A stretch of 64,000 nucleotides of DNA from Saccharofermentans sp. Lineage in GTDB: Bacteria > Bacillota > Clostridia > Saccharofermentanales > Saccharofermentanaceae. The stretch is from assembly GCA_016292135.1 (NCBI GenBank), contig JAEFAZ010000003.1, positions 1 through 64,000 of the forward strand, given 5' to 3'. Each line of letters starts with the position of its first letter. Positions within the stretch are counted from its first letter, which is position 1. Below the pieces are notes generated by a model that was given only the letters and a program-made list of their open reading frames with translations, did not search any database and was not told the origin of the DNA. The position numbers were made by a program, and so were the translations under genes. Positions 52,065 through 59,868 of the stretch are shown here, piece by piece.

Positions 52065-53828
52065 TCAATCTATGCTGTGGAGCCTGACGATCATGTCGCC
52101 GATCTCGGATTGGAGCTTCTCGAACTTGACGCACTGCTCGCTCCTGCCGGACTTGCTGTCACGGATCTCGCGGATATTACCCTCGATAGAAGCCAAAGAC
52201 TTTTCTATCGGCTTATTGACCTTCTCCTGGATATATTTCTTGGAATAGTCTTCGAGCGACTCTGCAGAAGAATTAAAGGAACTCCGGATTATCCTTCTGT
52301 TATTCTGCGCAGCTTCCCTCTGGAACTTCTCATCGTAACCGTCCTTGACGAGGAAGAGCATCTCGACCATGGCGCCCGTCACCTGCATGGCGCCCGAACC
52401 GATCTTAACTCCCTTCTGAACGCCTCCTGCGACCTTGGCAGCCTTGCCTGCCTCGCTTGCAACTGTTGCAGCCTTACCGGTCCTGGTTGCCGCCTTGATA
52501 GCAGCCTCGCTTCCCTCTTCGATGGACTCGGAGATTATCCTCTTCGAAGCTCCCGTCGTGGACAGAGCCTTGAGCACGGCATCAGCGGAATCACCGAAAG
52601 CGGCGGTCAGTCCGGACTTGATGAGACTGTCGATCACGATCTCCTTTGTAGTCTCGATATTGGTAGCTGCTACGAATACTTTCTTAACGTTGTCTGGCAG
52701 TGAATCGTATTTATCCACAAGGCGCACCTTAAGGTTCTGCGTGAACTCTGTGTTATCGATGTCATCGAGGTTCTCGCCCAGTTCGGCAAGACGCGTGCGG
52801 ACTGTGTCATCAGCTTCCTGCTGGCACATTCCCATTATCCCTTCGACCTGCTTCTCGTAGCGGTTGAATCTCTCTTCGAAGTCCTCCTGATCGAAGCTGT
52901 TGCCGTAGATGGTTGCGGCATCGAGACCCAAGTCACGGATAGATGCGGAGCCGTTGGCATAGATATCGGATATCTCCTGTCCGATCCTCTTCCTGGTATC
53001 CATCAGCAGGTGCCTCTGCTGGACGAGATTTTCTTCCAGCGCATCGATATCGGAATCAGATGACTTGGGCTGCAGATCTATTATCGCCTTATCGAGGATG
53101 TTATCGAGCATATAAAGTTCCGTCGTAAGCTTGACGGACAGACTCTTCTCGGAGACAAACGCATTCAGTGTCTCAACGAACTCGTTGTAGCCGCTACGAG
53201 CAAGAAGTTCGTCAGCCAGTTCTGGATCAGACTCACGCTCTTCCAGACTGTCAAGATAAGACTGGGCATCCAGGAAAGACAGATGGAGCTGCTCGGGCGT
53301 ATAAGGCGCTAAGACTTCCTTCAAGCCCTCGCGTATTATCTCCTGCTGCTCAGGTGTATTGCCCTTGGCGGCGCGGTCCATCTTATTTACGACCAGGATC
53401 ATCTCGCCTGCCTTATCCTTATCGATCGCAAGCTTCCTGAAGTGATCTGCTATATAAGAATCGAACAATTCATTTGTAACTACGAAGACCAGCATGTCAG
53501 CCGAAGCGATAGCCTCATAGGATATCTCATCGTGGTCGGGACGCAAAGTCGTATGGACACCCGGAGTATCAGTTATCTCAAGGCCGTTCCAGTCGTAAGA
53601 ATGAGCTTCCTGGGTCGTGATCTCGGCGCCCGTTGCGATCGACTCATTGCCTGTCAGCATCTTTATGATCGTGGACTTGCCGGCACTGTACTGGCCCGCG
53701 AAAACAAGCTTGATCTTGTCGGACTGCCTCTGCGGCAGTTCGTACTCGATCCCGGCTTCGTCGAGCGCGCGGAGAGTCTTCTCTTTCAAGGCCTTAGCAG
53801 CGGATGAATATTCAGCTATCTTTAACAT
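52065..53828 (-). CDS. Dynamin-like GTPase (LeoA/HP0731-like)
   Basis: A 587-residue dynamin-superfamily GTPase. G1 is GQYSAGKS (45-52), G2 Thr is at 71-72, G3 is DTPG (87-90) and G4 is NKMD (148-151), all intact. A long helical stalk follows. Near residues 400-480 an Ala/Gly-rich segment (ATVASEAGKAAKVAGGVQKG) could be the membrane-inserting paddle. Bacterial dynamins bend or fuse membranes and often work as hetero-pairs. It starts 18 bp after the second GTPase gene. A role in membrane repair, vesicle release or phage defence is possible, but nothing here decides among them. Confidence 0.87.
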   Translation of the reverse strand: MLKIAEYSSAAKALKEKTLRALDEAGIEYELPQRQSDKIKLVFAGQYSAGKSTIIKMLTGNESIATGAEITTQEAHSYDWNGLEITDTPGVHTTLRPDHDEISYEAIASADMLVFVVTNELFDSYIADHFRKLAIDKDKAGEMILVVNKMDRAAKGNTPEQQEIIREGLKEVLAPYTPEQLHLSFLDAQSYLDSLEERESDPELADELLARSGYNEFVETLNAFVSEKSLSVKLTTELYMLDNILDKAIIDLQPKSSDSDIDALEENLVQQRHLLMDTRKRIGQEISDIYANGSASIRDLGLDAATIYGNSFDQEDFEERFNRYEKQVEGIMGMCQQEADDTVRTRLAELGENLDDIDNTEFTQNLKVRLVDKYDSLPDNVKKVFVAATNIETTKEIVIDSLIKSGLTAAFGDSADAVLKALSTTGASKRIISESIEEGSEAAIKAATRTGKAATVASEAGKAAKVAGGVQKGVKIGSGAMQVTGAMVEMLFLVKDGYDEKFQREAAQNNRRIIRSSFNSSAESLEDYSKKYIQEKVNKPIEKSLASIEGNIREIRDSKSGRSEQCVKFEKLQSEIGDMIVRLHSID

Positions 53829-53845
53829 ATCCTTTGTCCTCCGGT

Positions 53846-55960
53846 CTAACTGTTATCGTAGTCAGCTTCGATCCTGTAAGGCAGGAGCTGCCTTAACAGA
53901 CGGATCCTGTTGTACTTCTTGATACCATGTATCCCACTCTTTATTTTAACAGTTTTATCTTCCCTGTCTAAAGTCAGATTTATCGAACCGGACTCGTTAT
54001 CCAGCACGGAATTGATCAGCGCGAGCTCATCACCCGTGTCAGTAACAACGATGACTTCTTCAGACAGGATAGATGACATATGCGCTGTCTGCTCAGCAGA
54101 AACGGGAACGTCCTTATCGAAAACAAGCGCCATGCAGACACCCGGGATACGGGCAACCTTCAAAGCAGAAGGAACGACAACAGATCCGCCCGTAACCAAA
54201 GCAAACTCGGAAGTCATGGTGGCATTAAGAGAAAGCAGCTGAGACCCCAGTTCATTACATAAAGACGTCTGGGAAGAAGCAAGAGACGAAATTACCGCTT
54301 CTATCTTCTCGAACTCACGGATAACCTTATCGAGCTTGTTCTTCACCAGCCTATCCAGGTTCTGCTCGAGCTGCGTCCATATGCTGTCACATGTCGCATT
54401 AACTGAATTCGTGATCTCTTTCTCGAGTTTAGCCCTAGCACGTATCTCCTTGGTCTCACGGCTCTCCAGAAGCATGACCGCAACCGTACCCGCGATGGTG
54501 ATGCCAAGAGCGATCCAGCCTGCAGGTCCCAGGGACACTTCAAGTATCTCGCCGATAAGCATTATCGCGCCAAGAGCGCAGTCACCCAGCAGGAAAGCAG
54601 ACCACTGCACGATCCTCTGTGAATCAACGATAGTGGGAGTTAAGAAGTTCCTCTCAATGGTAGCAATGGATACATACTCGAGCTCGCTCTTCATCTCACG
54701 GATCGTCTCGCTTATGATCTCATCAACTGACGATTCAAGATCATCCAGGAGCACCTTGCAGCGCTCCTCGAGTTTCTTCGACTTGATGACTTCGCCCCAT
54801 GCAAGATCCGCATGCTTATCCTGATAGTGTTCATCCACGAAGTCAGCTATATCCACACGCAGCTCACTCTTAAGCTGCATCATGAAAGACTCGATCCTCC
54901 TGCGGCTGTCCTTAACGAAAGCATCCCGCCTCTTGGCGATCGCGAGGCTCTTATCCTTTATGACCTTGCTCTGCGCATTATTAACCAGGCTCTGCCTGTT
55001 AAGCTCATCGATAGCAAGCAGCATCGGATTAGCTATAACATCCACGAATGTCTTGATCCTGATGAACTTGCCGCGCGAACTGACCTGCTCGACGAGCATA
55101 GACTTCAGAACATCTATCCTGCTCATCGAATTCCACAGAGCACGGTCTTCCTCAGTCTCCTGCTGCTGCGCCATATAAGCAGACTTCAGATGCACGAAAA
55201 CAAAAGGCACATTGCTCCAGTCCTGACCCATGGGTTCAGCAAACTTCAAAAACTGCCTGCGGACAGACTGCAGACGCTCCTCATCGAAAGCGCGATTCAT
55301 GTCACGCGCGATGAGCTTAACGCTCTTCCCGCCTTCGACAGACACCTTCACGTTCATAATCACTATCACCGGCTTACCGAGCTCAACTACCTGCCTGAAG
55401 CAGTCAGCCTCGACAGCCTGCGGTGCATCGTCAGTAAGAAGGAACAATATAAGGTCAGCAGTCTTCGCCGCATCGAAAGCAAGACGCGTATCCTCTTCGC
55501 CTTCGAAAGCGCCGATGCCGGGAACGTCAGTAACGGACAAGCCGTTCCAGGTATATTTTCTTATATCTCGCGTAGTCCTCTGTGCACCCTTGCCGATAGC
55601 TGAACCGTCACCCTCAGTAAGCACTTCCATGAGAGTAGATTTCCCTGCCATCGTTCGTCCGAACAAAGTAACGGAAAAGGATCCCATGTTATCTGCCAAA
55701 AGACGGAGATCCTCATCGAAAGAGATACGGAGGTCATCGACAGCCCCGCGGATGCTCTCGAGCTGCCCTTCAAGCATCTCGGTCATGCCGACCGTCTCAC
55801 AAGGTGACCGGCGAAATTCAATGACCGTATCCCGGATGGATTCTTCGGCACGCCCCAAAGTCCCGTCCAGCAGCACCTTCTGATCAGATGCTATCTTCTG
55901 CCCGCGCACAGCAGACAGACTGCACTCTTCAAGTACTTTGGCAAAATCAGAACCGGCCAT
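53846..55960 (-). CDS. Second dynamin-like GTPase with transmembrane paddle
   Basis: A 704-residue protein. After a helical start, G1 is GRTMAGKS (101-108), G2 is in QRTTRDIR and G3 is DVPG (145-148). The expected NKxD is replaced by MNVK (202-205), so guanine recognition may be changed. Two hydrophobic helices near residues 460-505 (LGAIMLIGEILEVSLGPAGW, IALGITIAGTVAVMLL) form a likely membrane hairpin. GGGGGG lies 6 nt upstream of the ATG. It is the first gene of the cassette. Its different G4 and true membrane hairpin suggest it is not redundant with the other GTPase. Confidence 0.85.
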   Translation of the reverse strand: MAGSDFAKVLEECSLSAVRGQKIASDQKVLLDGTLGRAEESIRDTVIEFRRSPCETVGMTEMLEGQLESIRGAVDDLRISFDEDLRLLADNMGSFSVTLFGRTMAGKSTLMEVLTEGDGSAIGKGAQRTTRDIRKYTWNGLSVTDVPGIGAFEGEEDTRLAFDAAKTADLILFLLTDDAPQAVEADCFRQVVELGKPVIVIMNVKVSVEGGKSVKLIARDMNRAFDEERLQSVRRQFLKFAEPMGQDWSNVPFVFVHLKSAYMAQQQETEEDRALWNSMSRIDVLKSMLVEQVSSRGKFIRIKTFVDVIANPMLLAIDELNRQSLVNNAQSKVIKDKSLAIAKRRDAFVKDSRRRIESFMMQLKSELRVDIADFVDEHYQDKHADLAWGEVIKSKKLEERCKVLLDDLESSVDEIISETIREMKSELEYVSIATIERNFLTPTIVDSQRIVQWSAFLLGDCALGAIMLIGEILEVSLGPAGWIALGITIAGTVAVMLLESRETKEIRARAKLEKEITNSVNATCDSIWTQLEQNLDRLVKNKLDKVIREFEKIEAVISSLASSQTSLCNELGSQLLSLNATMTSEFALVTGGSVVVPSALKVARIPGVCMALVFDKDVPVSAEQTAHMSSILSEEVIVVTDTGDELALINSVLDNESGSINLTLDREDKTVKIKSGIHGIKKYNRIRLLRQLLPYRIEADYDNS

Positions 55961-55980
55961 ACATAACCCCCCGACAAAAG

Positions 55981-55993
55981 ATACTAATAGTAT
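55981..55993. promoter_or_regulatory. Palindrome in the dynamin-cassette promoter region
   Basis: ATACTA-A-TAGTAT is a perfect 13-bp palindrome 20 bp upstream of the first dynamin gene. On the minus strand CTGACA (complement 56008-56013) lies 17 bp before TATTAG, a modest promoter that overlaps the palindrome. It may be an operator. Confidence 0.4.
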
Positions 55994-56128
55994 ATCATTT
56001 GCAACCTGTCAGTTCAGTAGCATAATCTCATTAGAAAGAGGTGTTAGGTGTGATGAATTTACTCTGTTGTTGAAGCTATTGACGTTCCTTACCGGGATCT
56101 TTGATTCCAGATATCGGCGGAAATAAAA

Positions 56129-56161
56129 GACCTTACCCAGGACGCAACTTTGGGTAAGGTC
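56129..56161 (-). terminator. Terminator downstream of the nitroreductase region
   Basis: GACCTTACCC (56129-56138) and GGGTAAGGTC (56152-56161) form a perfect 10-bp stem; on the minus strand TTTTATTT follows. It ends transcripts coming from 57.5 kb and lies 12 bp after the small frame at 56173. Confidence 0.8.
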
Positions 56162-56172
56162 AAATGATTAAC

Positions 56173-56400
56173 TTACTCGGAAGCAACCGTCTTTGCAGAC
56201 TGTGCTTTCTTACGCATATTGTAGCACTTGACCCATATAGCATCAACGGATCTATATCCCGGACACTGCTCAACACTTAATTCAACTTCCGGACCGATTT
56301 TGTGAAGGATCTGTTGAATAAGGGGCAAAAAAAGGGCGAATTCAACACGTCTTTCAACTTTCGACCTCATTTTGTGAATGAAAAGTTGAAGAACGGTCAA
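56173..56400 (-). CDS. Doubtful small frame with internal 24-residue repeat
   Basis: A 75-codon frame from a TTG with no ribosome binding site. FIHKMRSKVERRVE and ILHKIGPEVELSVE show a 24-residue repeat. It ends just before a good terminator, which is the main argument in favour. However, the opposite strand is open over the same stretch (56281-56496) and shows the same periodicity as FNFRTDFV/FNFRPHFV, so the coding strand is unclear. It may be a fragment of a lost gene. Apart from this, the 500-bp gap between the dynamin and nitroreductase genes holds the terminator and palindromes listed separately. Confidence 0.25.
   Translation of the reverse strand: MTVLQLFIHKMRSKVERRVEFALFLPLIQQILHKIGPEVELSVEQCPGYRSVDAIWVKCYNMRKKAQSAKTVASE
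56281..56378. repeat. Imperfect direct repeat, 26-bp units 72 bp apart
   Basis: 56281-56306 and 56353-56378 match at 21 of 26 positions (TTCAACTT at the start and ATTTTGTGAA at the end). The 72-bp period is a multiple of three, which fits an old coding repeat. Confidence 0.6.
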
Positions 56401-56430
56401 TCAAGCGAAAAGCCCCTGTTCCTCAACCTT

Positions 56431-56445
56431 TGTAACACTGTTACA
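56431..56445. other. Perfect 15-bp palindrome after the nitroreductase gene
   Basis: TGTAACA-C-TGTTACA has 7-bp arms and lies 15 bp after the nitroreductase stop. It has no T run; it could be a protein-binding site or a transcript-end hairpin. Confidence 0.45.
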
Positions 56446-56460
56446 CAAGTCCAAAAGACC

Positions 56461-57123
56461 TCACGCCCACTCGAAATTCCCTTTACCAGCACCTAATTCG
56501 AAGTGATGCTTGACTATACCCTTGTCAGAACCCGACATGGGACCGGGAGCATAACTAAGAGTGACTTTATTGCCCTCGCCAACCAGCATGAACTTCTGGC
56601 GGTTTAAAGCAGTAGGCGCAAGCAGAGCAGCTTGGACACCGGCATTAAACCACTCAGGTGCTTCACCACCCTTATACTCGCTCACCTTGTCGGCAGGCTT
56701 ATTCTTATGAGGCACACCCTGTATTACACCGTGTCCTACTACAACGATACCGGGTACGAACTTACCGGGAACAAGCTCTGATATATGTTTCTTATTGAAT
56801 ACTCCGCCGATCCACCAGGTATTAAGCCCTAATGTCTGAGCATATAACATAAGATCAGAAGAAGCATATCCCAAGCGTTCTTCTGCATCAGGAGCCTCAT
56901 CTGCTGCCAGCACGAAATAATCACTCACTCCGCTCGACATAAACAACTTGGCGAAAGCATTAAGTCCCGCTTCGTCAGACCTGACAAGTTTAATCTCAAG
57001 GCCTAATTCTGAATTCATCTTATCCACACGCTCGTTAAGGCTTTGAACCTCTGTATCGGACAGTGATCCGGGTGTGAATTTGCGTACTGTGTGTCTTGCT
57101 GACATTGCTTCTTTAAGATCCAT
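56461..57123 (-). CDS. Nitroreductase-family protein
   Basis: A 220-residue flavoprotein of the nitroreductase superfamily. MSARHTVRKFTPGSLSD is the typical N-terminal FMN-binding region, LGYASSDLMLYAQTLGLNTWWIG the conserved helix, and FNAGVQAALLAPTALNRQKF a second cofactor contact. The length is normal. Substrate unknown. It follows the zinc-ribbon membrane protein gene by 11 bp. Confidence 0.9.
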   Translation of the reverse strand: MDLKEAMSARHTVRKFTPGSLSDTEVQSLNERVDKMNSELGLEIKLVRSDEAGLNAFAKLFMSSGVSDYFVLAADEAPDAEERLGYASSDLMLYAQTLGLNTWWIGGVFNKKHISELVPGKFVPGIVVVGHGVIQGVPHKNKPADKVSEYKGGEAPEWFNAGVQAALLAPTALNRQKFMLVGEGNKVTLSYAPGPMSGSDKGIVKHHFELGAGKGNFEWA

Positions 57124-57134
57124 GATATACTCCT

Positions 57135-57503
57135 TTATTCATTAATATAACCGATGATCAACATGATGAGATATGAAAGCCATACCAATATGACGAGCGT
57201 AACCTTTGCGGGATAACTTAAGGTCTTGCTGCGGTTGAGCAATACCGTTGCCGGGATCGGATACATGATTATCCAACCCAACACCCAGATAACAGTAGGC
57301 ATTTTAGCAGGAACAGCCTGAGCAACCTTATCTATAGGTTGTGTCTGAGCTTCCCCGTAAACATGAACATCCTCAGACTTATCGACCTCATCTTTCTCAA
57401 CAAGAAAAGTTGCGCCACAGCTGTCGCACGAGCACTGTCCCGCCTCTTCATCGTACTTCATCGTGGCAGCACAGTTAGGACACTTAAGATCGATCAACTT
57501 CAT
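57135..57503 (-). CDS. Small zinc-ribbon membrane protein
   Basis: About 122 residues; 57503 is chosen as start since GGGG lies 8 nt upstream, with another ATG at 57509. A zinc ribbon CPNCAATMKYDEEAGQCSCD-SC is followed by a charged linker and two transmembrane helices (VIWVLGWIIMYPIPATVLL and VTLVILVWLSYLIMLIIGYI). The ribbon resembles that of the larger protein at 13807-14946. Function unknown. It is the first gene of a pair with the nitroreductase. Confidence 0.78.
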   Translation of the reverse strand: MKLIDLKCPNCAATMKYDEEAGQCSCDSCGATFLVEKDEVDKSEDVHVYGEAQTQPIDKVAQAVPAKMPTVIWVLGWIIMYPIPATVLLNRSKTLSYPAKVTLVILVWLSYLIMLIIGYINE

Positions 57504-57618
57504 AAACATTACCCCGATTCATAATAGTTCCATGTATATGATAACATACGAGACGAAAAGCCAAAGTTAGGTCAACTTATACTTGGATGGATTTTTCTGC
57601 TATAACATAATGCCTTAA

Positions 57619-58998
57619 CTAATATGACGAACTGTATTCCTTAATCGGGATATGAATTTCTATATCAAATCGTGTTCTCTTCGTTGATTGGCTTCCTTTG
57701 TAATCATAATAGGTTTCCCTTTGCATACAAAGTGTTCCTGTATGACTATAGCCGTTAACATAAACTTGAGAAGTCCAATATGTACCTTTTCTATTGTCAC
57801 TAGAGCCCATGGAATTATCATGAAAAGTCAACAAATATTTATATAACTTATCATATAATTCGGCTGCAACATCGTAGTTATTCAAATATAAAACTGTAGA
57901 TACATAACTATCGTTTTCAACCGTAAAAGTTCCATTCATTTCTTCTAATACTTTACAACTAACAGATTTAACACAATTTACTGATTGTACAGTCTCATAA
58001 CTATTTCCATCGTGATTATAATACTCCGTCCTAAACTCACAATAAGAACCAGAATTATTCTTGTATTCTGGTTTTACCGGGAACCTCTTTGGATAATTTG
58101 CTACAACATCTCCGGTTGACACCTTCGCAAAAGTTTTTAATAGTTTCAAAATATCAGAAGCCGTCTTGTCTTCCAATGTAAAAGATCCTCTTTGTTTTTC
58201 AGACACTTTACCTAGAGTTTTACCTGATTTGAAATTCGGTTTAGGTGTTGGTGAAGAAGTCGGCGTGGGCGTAATGCTCTTTGCATGATTTATAGCATCA
58301 TAATCAATATCCGTACCCATAGTTATTCTGTCGCTAAATGATATTGCATCAATTTTGTCATAGTAAACTTGTTTACAAAACTTATAGAGGAAAGTAACCA
58401 TTTGTCTGCGCAGACAATTTCCTGATGGTTTAAATGTTCCATCTTCATAACCTGCAACAATTCCTACTTTTGACGCCCATAGAACTGCCTTGTAGTAGTA
58501 TTCTCCTTCCTTAACATCAGAAAACTTATTAGTTGAAGATTTGATATCAGGTTTACCAGCAAGTCTCCAAAGAAATGTTACAGCCTGTTTCCGTGTGCAT
58601 AGATTTTGAGGTCTGAATGTTCCGTCACTATACCCCTCAACTATATGATTCTCATTACCCCAAAGCGCAGGCTTATACCAATAATCATCTTTGCTAATGT
58701 CGGAAAAGGGATTCTTTGAATTCTTAGGCTCAGGTTTTCCTGCAATACGCCAGATAAATGTAACCATCTGTGCTCTGGTACATTGATTAGCCGGTCTAAA
58801 GGTTCCGTCAGAATACCCGTAAACGATCTTGTTTGTTGCACCCCAATAAACAGGATAAAACCAAAAATCATCTTCATTTAAGACATCAGAAAAGAATTCA
58901 CTAGCCAAAACATCATTTGATGAATTACCAGTAGGAACAAAACCGACTACAACAGCGACACATACAATAATACATATAATTCTTATACTATTTTTCAT
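57619..58998 (-). CDS. SLH-domain surface protein
   Basis: A 459-residue exported protein. A signal peptide (IRIICIIVCVAVVVGFVPTG) leads to three SLH domains (about 36-85, 97-147 and 159-208) with the repeated GYSDGTFRP/GYEDGTFKP and CTRAQMVTF motifs, which bind cell-wall polymers. A Thr/Pro linker precedes a C-terminal domain of 190 residues without a known signature. The gene is clearly more A+T-rich than the flanking genes, which suggests recent acquisition. It overlaps the MazG-like gene by 4 bp. Confidence 0.9.
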   Translation of the reverse strand: MKNSIRIICIIVCVAVVVGFVPTGNSSNDVLASEFFSDVLNEDDFWFYPVYWGATNKIVYGYSDGTFRPANQCTRAQMVTFIWRIAGKPEPKNSKNPFSDISKDDYWYKPALWGNENHIVEGYSDGTFRPQNLCTRKQAVTFLWRLAGKPDIKSSTNKFSDVKEGEYYYKAVLWASKVGIVAGYEDGTFKPSGNCLRRQMVTFLYKFCKQVYYDKIDAISFSDRITMGTDIDYDAINHAKSITPTPTSSPTPKPNFKSGKTLGKVSEKQRGSFTLEDKTASDILKLLKTFAKVSTGDVVANYPKRFPVKPEYKNNSGSYCEFRTEYYNHDGNSYETVQSVNCVKSVSCKVLEEMNGTFTVENDSYVSTVLYLNNYDVAAELYDKLYKYLLTFHDNSMGSSDNRKGTYWTSQVYVNGYSHTGTLCMQRETYYDYKGSQSTKRTRFDIEIHIPIKEYSSSY

Positions 58999-59318
58999 AT
59001 GTTATCCCTCCTTAATAAATCATCATATTTATAGGCATTACCTTTTGATTTCTCTACTGGATACTTAACTTCATTCTGATCCATCTTCATGTTAACGATT
59101 TCATCTTCGTCAAGATCCAACTTATCTAATAAATCACGACAGTACACAAGCACATCAGCTAGCTCTTCTTTAACATGTTGCAAATCGTAATCATTATCAC
59201 TCCATTGAAAGCATTCAAGGAGTTCATTTGCTTCAATAGAGATAGATTTTGCAAGATTGGCCGGAGTATGGAATTTATCCCAAGAAAGTGTTGAAGGTGT
59301 ATTTGACTGGCTCACCAA
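58995..59318 (-). CDS. MazG-like nucleotide pyrophosphohydrolase, short N-terminus
   Basis: A 107-residue protein of the MazG/dCTP pyrophosphatase superfamily. FHTPANLAKSISIEANELLE, CFQWSD and VKEELADVLVYCRDLLDKL carry the EExxE/ExxD metal-binding residues. Intact homologues have about 15-20 more residues before FHTP; here an in-frame stop lies immediately upstream of the TTG-GTG start codons, and no clear ribosome binding site is seen. It may be slightly shortened. It is A+T-rich like the SLH gene it overlaps. The likely role is removal of non-canonical or excess dNTPs. Confidence 0.75.
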   Translation of the reverse strand: MVSQSNTPSTLSWDKFHTPANLAKSISIEANELLECFQWSDNDYDLQHVKEELADVLVYCRDLLDKLDLDEDEIVNMKMDQNEVKYPVEKSKGNAYKYDDLLRRDNI

Positions 59319-59425
59319 TCAACTGGGTAACGAAACATTCAAGAAAATATTTCCGGTAATCCTTACTGATATTTTAGTTTTACACTCAACCTTCTTATCT
59401 TATCCTTCTTATCTTCTCTTCCACT

Positions 59426-59653
59426 TTATGCACTGCATCTTCCGTCTTCTTCCTCTTCAGCGACTATAAAGTAGTATCTCCTCCTGTCCTTGGCTTTCAT
59501 AACGTATCCCTCATCCGCTTTCTCATTCCCTAAGATCAGCCTGCAGTCCACCAGAAAGTCCCCGTATTCTATTGCTTCTTCGTAGCTGTCAAAAGCATGA
59601 TCCCAATCCTTACAGTCGACACGTCCCACAGGTATAATCCTGAACTTGATCAT
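59426..59653 (-). CDS. Small acidic protein of unknown function
   Basis: A 75-residue frame with GAGAGGTG 4 nt before the ATG. The sequence FDSYEEAIEYGDFLVDCRLI and RRYYFIVAEEEEDG suggests a small alpha/beta domain; no family is recognised. It reads into the MazG-like and SLH genes. Confidence 0.55.
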   Translation of the reverse strand: MIKFRIIPVGRVDCKDWDHAFDSYEEAIEYGDFLVDCRLILGNEKADEGYVMKAKDRRRYYFIVAEEEEDGRCSA

Positions 59654-59790
59654 AAAGCACCTCTCATTCCATAATCAGCTTTCCCTTGATCCTGCTCTTA
59701 AGAATGGTATTTTGACGTAAATCTTCTCTTCCTTGGTCCTCCCTTCGTTGGAAATGGGAGTTAATGATAATCCTCATTGGCGCGGCTTTG

Positions 59791-59807
59791 GTGTGCAGTC
59801 TGCACAC
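59791..59807. other. 17-bp perfect palindrome
   Basis: GTGTGCAG-T-CTGCACAC has 8-bp arms; TTTT follows on the plus strand. Between the small gene at 59426 and the surface protein gene at 59869 only this and the terminator are seen. Confidence 0.4.
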
Positions 59808-59821
59808 TTTTCGAGCAGAAA

Positions 59822-59844
59822 CAAAAAGCCGCCCGAAGGCGGCT
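59822..59844 (-). terminator. Terminator of the transglutaminase-SLH gene
   Basis: On the minus strand AGCCGCC-TTCG-GGCGGCT is followed by TTTTGTTT. The UUCG tetraloop makes it a very stable hairpin, 25 bp after the stop. Confidence 0.88.
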
Positions 59845-59868
59845 TGCTGTTGGTTGGATCAGGGATTG

